This document shows positions 1 through 6,287 of a DNA stretch of 10,518 nt, piece by piece. The stretch is from Caccousia sp900752115 (GTDB lineage: Bacteria > Bacillota > Clostridia > Oscillospirales > Acutalibacteraceae): positions 1 through 10,518 of the forward strand of contig CABRNB010000096.1 of the NCBI GenBank assembly GCA_902472225.1, given 5' to 3'. The position numbers were made by a program, and so were the translations under genes. The stretch's first letter is position 1; every line of letters starts with the position of its first letter. The notes below the pieces were generated by a model. The model saw nothing but the letters and a program-made list of their open reading frames with translations, made no database searches and had not been told where the DNA came from.

Positions 1-5
1 TTCAT
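1..5 (-). CDS. Start codon of a divergent gene that leaves the window at the left edge
   Basis: Read on the minus strand, an ATG occupies 5-3. It is preceded by a GGAGG at 16-12 with a 6-base spacer, which is ideal ribosome binding site geometry. Only the start codon and two more bases are inside the window, so nothing can be said about the product. The gene would be transcribed divergently from the AraC-family regulator at 227, the usual layout for such a regulator and its target. The call rests only on the ribosome binding site and start, so a chance match is possible. Confidence 0.45.
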
Positions 6-101
6 ATAGGGCCTCCATTCGGATTGCGTTTGCCTTTTCTGTCCTTGAAGAGTACAGAAGCCGCATGCTATTCGCTGTACACCGTCCGGGAGACAGATGC
101 A

Positions 102-135
102 GCAGAAAAACAGGCTCCTGTTCTTGCCTTTCTGC
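102..135. promoter_or_regulatory. Interrupted inverted repeat, possible operator or leader hairpin
   Basis: The outer arms GCAGAAA (102-108) and TTTCTGC (129-135) enclose an inner near-perfect palindrome, AACAGG-CT-CCTGTT (109-122). The repeat adjoins the candidate minus-strand -10 at 140-145, so it could be a binding site for the adjacent AraC-family regulator or a 5' leader structure. It has no terminal T-run that would make it a terminator. The function is inferred from position only. Confidence 0.35.
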
Positions 136-139
136 GGCC

Positions 140-145
140 ATTATA
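140..145 (-). promoter_or_regulatory. Candidate -10 box (TATAAT) for the leftward divergent gene
   Basis: The minus strand reads TATAAT exactly here, in an AT-rich stretch of the 1-226 intergenic region. About 17 bases upstream only a weak -35 (TTTCCT) can be found. Initiation would fall near 133 and give a leader of roughly 130 nt before the ATG at 5. The same bases read TATAAC on the plus strand, so a role for the regulator gene is not excluded, although no well-spaced plus-strand -35 is visible. Confidence 0.35.
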
Positions 146-226
146 ACAGAGGAAGAAACGAGAGGAAATGGCTTTTTTGGCTCAAGCATGTCAATTTTGG
201 GATGAATTTCGAGATGGAGGGAGAAC

Positions 227-1078
227 ATGAACATTCCGGCAGAGCTGTTCCATAACGATACCGCGCACCGGAGCTTGTCGGCGGATCCGGTCAATGGTAT
301 TTTAAGCTGCGGGTTTCTTGTAAAGCCGACGGATCGCTTCTCGCATGATACAATGCTTTTCTCGCATTACGGCGCATTCCTGCTGCTCAGCGGTTCCGGC
401 CGGTATTCGGATCCCAGCGGGAGAGAGGTGGAACTTACTCCCGGCTGTTTTGTGCAGAGAATGCCTGGAAAGCCTCATGTGACAGAGGTGACGCCGGACG
501 GAAAATGGCTGGAGTTTTATGTCTGCTTTGGACGGGATTACTTTACCTATATGGCGGATCAGGGACTTTTAAGCAGGCAGCCGGTTTTGTTTCACTCTCT
601 GACGCCTGCCCTTGTCGATTCCTGCCGCGCTCTTCTGGAACGGTTCCGTACAGTCCCTGAGGGAAGAAATTTTTCGCTTTTCCTGTCCATGCAGGAATTT
701 GTTGTCACTCTGACGCAAACGGCTCTGCAGGAGCGCCTGACCGGTTGGGACGATGCGCTGACCCGGGCATCGGAGCTCCTGTGTGTCCCCGGAGAAGAAG
801 GGTATCCATCTCCGGTTGCAGTGGCGGAGCAGATGGGAATGGAGTATGAAACCTTCCGCAAACGCTTCAGAGCAGCATTTGGCTGTCCTCCGTCCGCTTA
901 TCAGATGCAATACCGTCTGAACGAGTCGAAACGGCTGCTTCTGGACACGCATTTGAGCGTGCAGGAAATTGCGGATACCTGCTGTTTCTCGGACGGGTTT
1001 GCATACTCAAAGGCTTTTCGCCGTTTCTATGGGCTTTCTCCGGTCCAGTTTCGGAAAAGCTTTTCCTATTTTGTCTGA
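227..1078 (+). CDS. AraC-family transcriptional regulator with N-terminal cupin-like sensor domain
   Basis: This 283-residue protein has the two-part plan of AraC/XylS regulators. Residues about 20-170 form a cupin-like ligand-sensing and dimerisation domain (for example HYGAFLLLSGSGRY near 47-60 and the PGCFVQRMPGKPH turn near 72-84). Residues about 185-280 carry two helix-turn-helix units. The first covers about 194-226. The second, about 243-277, contains the family signature SVQEIADTCCFSD followed by AFRRFYGLSPVQFRK. Such proteins are cytoplasmic and often activate sugar or metabolite genes. The ligand cannot be predicted. The start is well supported by GGAGGGAG at 216-223 just before the ATG. 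It probably controls the divergent gene at the left edge, itself, or both. Two adjacent cysteines (252-253) lie in the second helix-turn-helix unit. The gene ends about 90 bases before a strong terminator. Confidence 0.9.
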   Translation: MNIPAELFHNDTAHRSLSADPVNGILSCGFLVKPTDRFSHDTMLFSHYGAFLLLSGSGRYSDPSGREVELTPGCFVQRMPGKPHVTEVTPDGKWLEFYVCFGRDYFTYMADQGLLSRQPVLFHSLTPALVDSCRALLERFRTVPEGRNFSLFLSMQEFVVTLTQTALQERLTGWDDALTRASELLCVPGEEGYPSPVAVAEQMGMEYETFRKRFRAAFGCPPSAYQMQYRLNESKRLLLDTHLSVQEIADTCCFSDGFAYSKAFRRFYGLSPVQFRKSFSYFV

Positions 1079-1168
1079 CAGATACTCTCACAGGAGCTTT
1101 GGAGGCGGGGGCGTTCAGGTGTTCCTGATGCTGTTTGCTGCGCAGTTCCCAAGGATACAAGGAAAACC

Positions 1169-1224
1169 GAAAACAGGAGACAATTCCCTGCAGCAGGCGC
1201 TGCTGGGGATTGTCTCCTGTTTTT
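1169..1224. terminator. Long rho-independent terminator, probably bidirectional, between convergent genes
   Basis: AAAACAGGAGACAAT (1170-1184) pairs with ATTGTCTCCTGTTTT on the other arm. The pairing continues through TCCC/GGGG and, after a 3-base bulge, AGCAG/CTGCT around a GCG loop. The stem is about 24 bp and is followed by a T-run on the plus strand (1220-1224). On the minus strand the stem ends in TTTT and then CGGTTTTCC. It lies between the stop of the AraC-family gene (1078) and the stop of sdaAA (1236), so it can end transcripts from both sides. Confidence 0.85.
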
Positions 1225-1235
1225 GATCCGAAGCT

Positions 1236-2108
1236 TTATTGTTCCTCTGCCAGTCTGGCGGCAATTGCTTTTCCCGTCGGTGTTGCGGCAAGGCCGCCCG
1301 CGCCGGTTTCGCGCAGAGAGTCATCCATGGTGGCGCCGACCTCCGCCATCGCGTCAATGACCTCATCCGCAGGGATGCGGCATTCAATGCCTGCAAGCGC
1401 CATGTCGGCACAGCTCAGCGCATTGACGGCTCCCACGACGTTGCGGTGCACGCAGGGAACTTCGACCAGCCCGGCGACCGGGTCGCAGACGAGCCCCATC
1501 AGATTTGACAATGCCATGGCGCAGGCGTTTGCGCACATGGCGGGAGTCCCTCCGCGCAGCTGTGTCAGGGCTGCCGCCGCCATCGCCGAGGCCGCGCCCA
1601 CCTCTGCCTGACAGCCGCCCTCCGCTCCGGAGATCGATGCGCGCGTTGCGATCACCTGGCCGAAACCGGCCGCCACGTAAAGAGCATGCAGGATTTCCTC
1701 TTCCTCCTCGCCGCGGCGAAGCAAAGGAAGCAGGACGGCCGGCAGCACGCCGCACGACCCCGCTGTCGGAGCGGCGACGATTCTCTTCATGCAAGCGTTG
1801 CACTCGCTGACCTTGAGAGCCTCCGCGATGATTTCCTGCAGCAGTGTTCCGCCGTAGAGAAGGCCGTTCTCCATGGCTGCCTGCAGCTTTGCGCTGTCTC
1901 CGCCGGAAAGTCCGCTGTGCGAGCGTTCAGAGGGCCGGTATGCGTCGCCGGAGGATTTCATGGCGTCCCACAGACGCCGCATCTGCCGGAGGGAATCCTC
2001 CCGAGAGCTTTGTCCTTCCCGGAGATCCTCGAGAAGGATGTACTCCCAAAGAGGGAGTTCTGCTTCTGCCGCTCCGCTGAGCAGAGCGGCGATGGAATCG
2101 ATTGCCAT
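1236..2108 (-). CDS. sdaAA: L-serine dehydratase, iron-sulfur-dependent, alpha subunit
   Basis: This is the catalytic alpha chain of the oxygen-sensitive [4Fe-4S] L-serine dehydratase, which converts L-serine to pyruvate and ammonia in the cytoplasm. The 290-residue length is typical of the two-subunit Gram-positive form. Family motifs are clear: SECNACMKRIVAAPTAGSCG (101-120), ISGAEGGCQAEVGAA (159-173) and GLVCDPVAGLVEVPC (205-219). Cys166, Cys208 and Cys219 have the 42- and 11-residue spacing of the three cluster-ligating cysteines of the Legionella enzyme as I recall it, leaving the fourth iron free to bind substrate. The start follows AAAGGAGG with a 6-base spacer. The gene begins 13 bases after sdaAB ends and is the last gene of its cluster, stopping just before the terminator at 1169-1224. 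Confidence 0.97.
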   Translation of the reverse strand: MAIDSIAALLSGAAEAELPLWEYILLEDLREGQSSREDSLRQMRRLWDAMKSSGDAYRPSERSHSGLSGGDSAKLQAAMENGLLYGGTLLQEIIAEALKVSECNACMKRIVAAPTAGSCGVLPAVLLPLLRRGEEEEEILHALYVAAGFGQVIATRASISGAEGGCQAEVGAASAMAAAALTQLRGGTPAMCANACAMALSNLMGLVCDPVAGLVEVPCVHRNVVGAVNALSCADMALAGIECRIPADEVIDAMAEVGATMDDSLRETGAGGLAATPTGKAIAARLAEEQ

Positions 2109-2121
2109 ACAGCGCCTCCTT

Positions 2122-2784
2122 TCAAACGTCCAGATTCAGCCGGGTGACGCGCGCCACGCCATCCGCCTTTTCCAGCTCCCGCGCCAGTTCGGCGGGAATA
2201 TACTGATCGCATTCAATGACCATAACGGCGTAGCCCCCGGGGAAATTCCGGCACAGCTGCATGGTGGCGATATTCAGACCGAATCGGGCAAGCAGGGCCG
2301 TCACGACGGCAGCACAGCCCGGCTTGTCCTCGTTGTGTACGATGAGAGTGTTGCTGCCGCCGGAGAAGCCGGTCTCGATGCCGTCCACGCGGCAGATTTG
2401 GATCCGCCCGCCGCCGAGCGACGAAGCGACGACTGAAAGGCTTTCCCCGTCGGCGTTCTCGACCTTCAGGGAGGCTGTGTTCGGATGTACGTTCTTCAGT
2501 GTCCCGGTGGTGAAGGAAAAGGCGAGGCCGGCCTTCTCTGCGAGAGAAAAGCTGTCCGGGATGCGGGGATCGTCCGGACGCATGCCGAGCAGTCCGGCCA
2601 CAATGGCACGGTCGGTGCCGTGTCCCCGGCCTGTCTGTGCAAACGAACCGTGCAGCAGAATATCGGCTTTTACCGGTTCGCCTCCGAGCATTGCGCGTGT
2701 CACAAGTCCTATTTTAGCCGCTCCGGCGGTGTGAGAACTCGAAGGTCCCGTCATAATGGGACCAATCACGTCAAACAGTCTCAT
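2122..2784 (-). CDS. sdaAB: L-serine dehydratase, iron-sulfur-dependent, beta subunit
   Basis: This 220-residue protein is the beta chain that pairs with SdaAA. The N-terminal part shows the family signature GPIMTGPSSSHTAGA (8-22), HGSFAQTGRGHGTDRA (45-60) and HPNT (100-103). The C-terminal 75 residues form an ACT domain (about 146-218, starting NTLIVHNEDKPG), a fold that often binds amino acids and in this family is linked to serine control. The length is normal for the beta subunit. The start ATG overlaps the stop of the upstream small gene by ATGA (2781-2784) and has a GGAGGAGGAG purine tract just upstream, so translation of the two is probably coupled. sdaAA follows after 13 bases. Confidence 0.96.
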   Translation of the reverse strand: MRLFDVIGPIMTGPSSSHTAGAAKIGLVTRAMLGGEPVKADILLHGSFAQTGRGHGTDRAIVAGLLGMRPDDPRIPDSFSLAEKAGLAFSFTTGTLKNVHPNTASLKVENADGESLSVVASSLGGGRIQICRVDGIETGFSGGSNTLIVHNEDKPGCAAVVTALLARFGLNIATMQLCRNFPGGYAVMVIECDQYIPAELARELEKADGVARVTRLNLDV

Positions 2785-3050
2785 GCCGCTCCTCCTCCGT
2801 GCAGTGTTTGAAATTGCTCCTCCAGCCAGCCAAGCGCGCGGTGAAAGCCGTCCTCGTCGAGGGGAAAGGTTTCATTGGCGGCAAGCTCACTCTTGTCCAT
2901 GCAAAGAGGTCCCATCCAGACGGAAACTGTGAGGTGTTCCTTATCCTTCGCATTCAGTTTGTAGTTAAAGCCATCCAGACTGCCGCAGTAAATGTTGTAG
3001 TTGAGTGTAAAATAGTCTGCTTTTGGGATTTCGAAGCGATTTTCTTCCAT
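2781..3050 (-). CDS. Small unrecognised protein, translationally coupled to sdaAB
   Basis: I do not recognise this 89-residue protein. The reading frame extends upstream to 3077, but the ATG at 3050 is preferred because GGAAGGAG lies about 9 bases before it, while nothing comparable precedes 3077. It is acidic and soluble-looking, with no signal peptide or membrane segment. The first half suggests beta strands (YFTLNYNIYCG near 13-23, HLTVSVWMGPL near 39-49) and the end suggests an amphipathic helix (GFHRALGWLEEQFQTL near 68-83), so a small alpha/beta domain is likely. It has two cysteines, at 22 and 50, not in a metal-binding arrangement. Its stop overlaps the sdaAB start by four bases and it follows the NuoE-like gene by 40 bases. 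A role linked to serine dehydratase is therefore plausible but unproven. Reality of the gene is well supported; its function is unknown. Confidence 0.8.
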   Translation of the reverse strand: MEENRFEIPKADYFTLNYNIYCGSLDGFNYKLNAKDKEHLTVSVWMGPLCMDKSELAANETFPLDEDGFHRALGWLEEQFQTLHGGGAA

Positions 3051-3090
3051 ATGGATTTTCTCCTTCCCGTTCCTCAATCATGTCCGTATC

Positions 3091-3558
3091 TCAGGACAGG
3101 CGCAGGCGTTGGATCAGCGCAGGGATCTGTTCGGGTGTAACACGGGGGAGAAGCTCCCCGTCGATCAGAAGATTGGACGCTGTGCCGCAGTGCTTGAGAC
3201 AATTCTGCGTTCGTAGGAAAAACATACCGTCCGCCGAAAGTCCCTGCGATTCGATGCCAAGCTCACGGCGCAGCGCGTCCAGCACAGCCGCTGCTCCCTT
3301 GGCCCGGCACCGCTCACCGGAGCAGGCTGTTATTTCGTGACGGTAATCTGCCTCCCGCAGGCTTGGATAACGCTTCACGAGAGCGGCGATAAGGCTTTCA
3401 GGCACGCCGCAGACGCGCGCGGTTTCCCGCTGCTGATTGGAGGGGACACAGCCGCAGATTTCCTGTACTTCCCGCAGCAGCTCCACGATGACCGTCTGAT
3501 CCTGCCGGTCAGCCCGGCCGACGTAGTAGTCCCACAGTTCTCTGAGCCTTTCCTCCAT
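3091..3558 (-). CDS. Stand-alone NuoE-like [2Fe-2S] thioredoxin-fold protein
   Basis: This 155-residue protein resembles the 24-kDa subunit of complex I (NuoE) and the small subunits of NAD(P)-linked hydrogenases. An N-terminal helical part (about 1-65) includes LLREVQEICGCVPS, which matches the NuoE helical bundle. A thioredoxin-like ferredoxin domain follows, with Cys79-X4-Cys84 (ACSGERC) and Cys120-X3-Cys124 (NCLKHC), the complete four-cysteine ligand set for a [2Fe-2S] cluster. The usual GVATFY segment after the bundle is replaced by a divergent one. In known enzymes the domain passes electrons to or from a NuoF-type flavoprotein, but no such partner is in the window. The gene instead heads the serine dehydratase cluster. 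The start is preceded by AAAGGG with a suitable spacer. The family is fairly secure; the partner and role are not known. Confidence 0.85.
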   Translation of the reverse strand: MEERLRELWDYYVGRADRQDQTVIVELLREVQEICGCVPSNQQRETARVCGVPESLIAALVKRYPSLREADYRHEITACSGERCRAKGAAAVLDALRRELGIESQGLSADGMFFLRTQNCLKHCGTASNLLIDGELLPRVTPEQIPALIQRLRLS

Positions 3559-3657
3559 GTTTGTTTCCCTTTCTGTTTCTTCGAAGATGATTTTCTATGA
3601 TAAAGTTTGTTCCCTCCGCCGCATGGATATACAGGGAAGATGGAACGATGGGGGACG
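3559..3657 (-). promoter_or_regulatory. Leader region upstream of the NuoE-like/serine dehydratase cluster
   Basis: This 99-base gap separates the acetyltransferase stop from the NuoE-like start. It is AT-richer than the flanking genes and holds TATCAT, a possible -10, in the minus-strand run TTTATCATAG around 3595-3604. It also holds a perfect 10-bp palindrome, TCTTCGAAGA, at 3578-3587. No convincing -35 is visible. A promoter or operator for the downstream four genes would be expected here, but the sequence does not prove one, and read-through from the acetyltransferase is possible. Confidence 0.3.
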
Positions 3658-4167
3658 TCAGTCCAGATCCCGTGCCGCGACGATAACGGTGTATGCTTCC
3701 TGTGGGCTCTTTTTCCCGGTGGGAGAAAAGCCAAGGCTGCGCCAGAATCCTTCGCTTTCACTGTTTCCCTCTACAAAACCGAGACGGATGGAACGAAAGG
3801 AGGCCTTTTTCAGTGCGTCGAAGAGCTCCCGCATCATAGCGGAACCGATTCCCTTCCGGTGAAGGCTGCCGTCCAGCAGAAACCATCCGATAAATGCAGT
3901 CTCATTGTCGGGATATCCGGCAATGAGATCCAGCACTGCACAGAGACGGTTTTCCCGGAAGTATCCCAGAAAGTATTTGTCCTCTGCTGTTTTTCCGGGC
4001 GGCAGAGCAGTAAAATCACGGCGAATGGATTCTGTGTCGGGAGATTCCCGCAAATGAAGAAAGTATGTGGGATTCGAGACACAGAGGTTGTAAATAGCGG
4101 GAATGTCGCCATCGTGCAGAGGGCGTACCGCATAGTGAGAGGAAAAAGACTGGGGATGGAGCCGCAC
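3658..4167 (-). CDS. GNAT-family N-acetyltransferase
   Basis: This is a 169-residue GCN5-related acetyltransferase. It would move an acetyl group from acetyl-CoA to an amine, but the substrate cannot be predicted. The acetyl-CoA pyrophosphate-binding motif A is visible as LHRKGIGSAMM (about 102-112), matching the R/Q-x-x-G-x-G/A pattern. It is followed by IRLGFVEGNSESEGFWRSLGF (about 127-147), the conserved motif B region of this family. The start is taken as GTG at 4167 because AAAGGAGA lies 7 bases upstream. A longer frame from a TTG at 4194 has no ribosome binding site and would run into the upstream terminator hairpin. The gene stands alone between the ATPase operon and the serine cluster, on the same strand as both. 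Confidence 0.88.
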   Translation of the reverse strand: MRLHPQSFSSHYAVRPLHDGDIPAIYNLCVSNPTYFLHLRESPDTESIRRDFTALPPGKTAEDKYFLGYFRENRLCAVLDLIAGYPDNETAFIGWFLLDGSLHRKGIGSAMMRELFDALKKASFRSIRLGFVEGNSESEGFWRSLGFSPTGKKSPQEAYTVIVAARDLD

Positions 4168-4194
4168 GGGACATTCTCCTTTCTTACGAAACAA

Positions 4195-4221
4195 GCAGAG
4201 GATCGCCCGGCGGTCCTCTGC
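4195..4221 (-). terminator. Probable rho-independent terminator of the V/A-type ATPase operon
   Basis: GCAGAGGA (4195-4202) pairs with TCCTCTGC (4214-4221), and the pairing can extend inward with a GC-rich core. Read on the minus strand, the stem is followed by TTGTTTCGT, a moderate U-rich tail. It lies 26 bases after the atpD stop and before the acetyltransferase ribosome binding site, the right place to end the operon transcript. The imperfect T-run suggests some read-through. Confidence 0.65.
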
Positions 4222-4247
4222 TTTATCAAGATGATGGGATCTGTTTG

Positions 4248-4871
4248 TTATTTTGCGGCTTTGGCGTTTTTCTGGCTTTTGATTACTTTCAGCCGTGAAA
4301 ATTCTTCGCGTTCCTTTTCCTCGAGGGCGTCGGTGATGAATTTTACGGTTTCTTCAAAGCGTGGAATCATAATATTCTTAAGCGCGTTTGCCCGCTTCTG
4401 CGTCTTTTTGATCGCGTCCGCAAGGCGGTAGACGCTGTTTTCCACCTCGGCGAGTTCCGCCGTCAGCCGTTTGACCTCATTGAAGCGTTCATAAGCCCGG
4501 TCCAGCATGGAATTGGTACTCGACAGGCCGTAAGGAACAGGATTATTTTGCTCGGTAAGCGAAACCATGGGAATCTCAACGCCCATCACGCTGCGGAAGG
4601 CGACGCTCAGATTGTTGTCCACCGGAACGGTGCGTGACAGTTCGTGACAGATGCCGAGGGAGATGTTTGCCATCTGCAGCGCTTTGTATGCCTGTGCGTA
4701 GGTGGTGTCAATCTGCTCCTGAATGCTGGAGGCACGCTCGATCAGCGCCATCATTTCGCGGATCAGGATATTTCGCTTGCGGTCGAGAAGCTCGAAGCCT
4801 GTGCGGGACAGCTCCAACGATTTCTTTGTCGCCAGCAGGTTTCCTTTGGTTGGGACCGTCTGAACCGCCAT
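4248..4871 (-). CDS. atpD: V/A-type ATPase subunit D (central stalk)
   Basis: This 207-residue protein is the central rotor shaft that turns inside the A3B3 hexamer, comparable in role to the gamma subunit of F-type enzymes. It shows the family pattern: the N-terminal PTKGNLLATKKSLELSRTGF (about 7-26) and a long helix that includes LLDRKRNILIREMM, then a central domain around GVEIPMVSL. A C-terminal antiparallel coiled-coil helix (about 130-190) contains LADAIKKTQKRANALKNIMIP, a strongly conserved subunit D segment. The lysine-rich tail is usual. The start follows AAGGAGG with an 8-base spacer inside the end of atpB, and only three bases separate it from the atpB stop. It is the last gene of the operon, before the hairpin at 4195-4221. 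Confidence 0.96.
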   Translation of the reverse strand: MAVQTVPTKGNLLATKKSLELSRTGFELLDRKRNILIREMMALIERASSIQEQIDTTYAQAYKALQMANISLGICHELSRTVPVDNNLSVAFRSVMGVEIPMVSLTEQNNPVPYGLSSTNSMLDRAYERFNEVKRLTAELAEVENSVYRLADAIKKTQKRANALKNIMIPRFEETVKFITDALEEKEREEFSRLKVIKSQKNAKAAK

Positions 4872-4874
4872 GGC

Positions 4875-6263
4875 TTACGCCTCCTTCTGTTCCGGATGAT
4901 AGTACTGGTCGAGCAGCTTATCGTCCACACGGTCGAGCTCTTCACGCGGCAGAGTAGAAAGAAGCTGCCAGCCGAGGTCAAGACTCTCGCCGATCGGGCG
5001 GTTTTCATTTGCCCCCTGGCTGACGAAGCGCTGTTCAAACAGCTTGCCGAACTCGATATATTTCTTGTCGGTGGGGGAGAGCTCCTCTTCGCCGATAACG
5101 GAAGCCAGCGAGCGGGCGTCCATGACCTTTGCGTAGGACGCAAACAGCTGGTTCGAGAGAGCCGAATGGTCGGCGCGCGTGTATCCCTCGCCAATGCCGT
5201 CCTTCATCAGACGGGACAGCGACGGCAGAATCGAGACGGGCGGATAAACGCCGGAGCTGTCCAGTGTGCGGTCGAGTACGATTTGTCCCTCCGTGATGTA
5301 GCCGGTCAGATCCGGGACCGGATGGGTCACGTCATCGTTCGGCATGGTCAGGATCGGGATCTGCGTCACGGAACCGGATTTGCCGCGCACCATACCCGCG
5401 CGCTCATAGAGCGAGGCAAGGTCGGAATACAGGTAGCCCGGAAATCCCTTTCGGCCGGGAATTTCGCCTTTGCTGGAGCTGAACTCACGCAGCGCCTCGG
5501 CGTAAGACGTCATGTCCGTCATGATGACGAGGACGTGCATCCCCTGCTCGAAGGCCAGATATTCGGCGGCGGTCAGCGCGCAGCGCGGCGTCAGAATACG
5601 CTCGATGATGGGATCATTCGAGAGATTCAGGAACATCACGACCTTCTGCAGCACGCCGGATTCGTCGAATGAGCGGCGGAAGTATTCGGCCACGTCGTTC
5701 TTCGCGCCCATTGCGGCGAAGACGATACAGAACTTTTCTTCTCCCTCGTCGCTGATGCGGGCCTGCCGCGCGATCTGCACGGCAAGCTCGTTGTGCTTCA
5801 TGCCGGAGCCGGAGAAAATCGGCAGCTTCTGGCCGCGAATCAGCGTCATAAGCGTGTCGATCGTCGAGATACCGGTGTTGATGTAGTTCTTCGGATAGAC
5901 GCGGGACACGGGATTGATGGGCGTTCCGTTGATGTTGGCGCGGGCGACGGGGTAAATGTCGCCAAGGCCGTCGATCGGCCGTCCCGCACCGTCAAACACG
6001 CGCCCGAGCAGTTCGGGGGAGAGGGCCAGCTCCATTGGGTGGCCCTTCAGGCGAGTGCGCGTGTTGTCGAGGGAAATTCCCCGTGTGCCTTCAAAAACCT
6101 GAATGACCACACGGCTGCCTTCCATCTGCACCACACGTCCCTGCCGCAGGGTTCCGTCGTCCAGACGGATATCCACAACCTCCTCAAAGGATGCGCCCTC
6201 CACGTCGTCAAGGACGATCAGCGAGCCATTGATCTCGCGTACGCCCAAATAATCTATAAGCAT
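4875..6263 (-). CDS. atpB: V/A-type ATPase subunit B (non-catalytic)
   Basis: This 462-residue protein is the regulatory, non-catalytic partner of AtpA in the soluble A3B3 head. It has the expected degenerate nucleotide loop SGSGMKHNELA (151-161) in place of a true P-loop, followed by VFAAMGAKNDVAEYF (181-195). MTDMTSYAEALRE (248-260) corresponds to the Walker B region. PPVSILPSLSRL (341-352) carries the conserved arginine (Arg351) that reaches into the catalytic site of the neighbouring A subunit. The length is normal. The start is preceded by AAGGAGG 11 bases upstream, within the 24-base gap after atpA. atpD follows after three bases, so the two are probably coupled. Confidence 0.98.
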   Translation of the reverse strand: MLIDYLGVREINGSLIVLDDVEGASFEEVVDIRLDDGTLRQGRVVQMEGSRVVIQVFEGTRGISLDNTRTRLKGHPMELALSPELLGRVFDGAGRPIDGLGDIYPVARANINGTPINPVSRVYPKNYINTGISTIDTLMTLIRGQKLPIFSGSGMKHNELAVQIARQARISDEGEEKFCIVFAAMGAKNDVAEYFRRSFDESGVLQKVVMFLNLSNDPIIERILTPRCALTAAEYLAFEQGMHVLVIMTDMTSYAEALREFSSSKGEIPGRKGFPGYLYSDLASLYERAGMVRGKSGSVTQIPILTMPNDDVTHPVPDLTGYITEGQIVLDRTLDSSGVYPPVSILPSLSRLMKDGIGEGYTRADHSALSNQLFASYAKVMDARSLASVIGEEELSPTDKKYIEFGKLFEQRFVSQGANENRPIGESLDLGWQLLSTLPREELDRVDDKLLDQYYHPEQKEA

Positions 6264-6287
6264 TGTTTCAGTCGCCTCCTTGCCGCG

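Noticed and set aside
1079..1168. Possible small gene after the AraC-family gene
   Set aside because: Open frames here are continuations of shadow frames that run through the terminator; none has a ribosome binding site.
3607..4431. A 274-codon open frame on the plus strand over the acetyltransferase and atpD end
   Set aside because: The minus strand carries a clear GNAT gene with motifs and a ribosome binding site. The plus frame reads through the terminator hairpin and shows no family features.
4644..5672. A 342-codon open frame on the plus strand opposite atpD and atpB
   Set aside because: It is antisense to strongly conserved genes, rich in His/Arg/Gln/Gly typical of shadow frames, and has no domain I can recognise.
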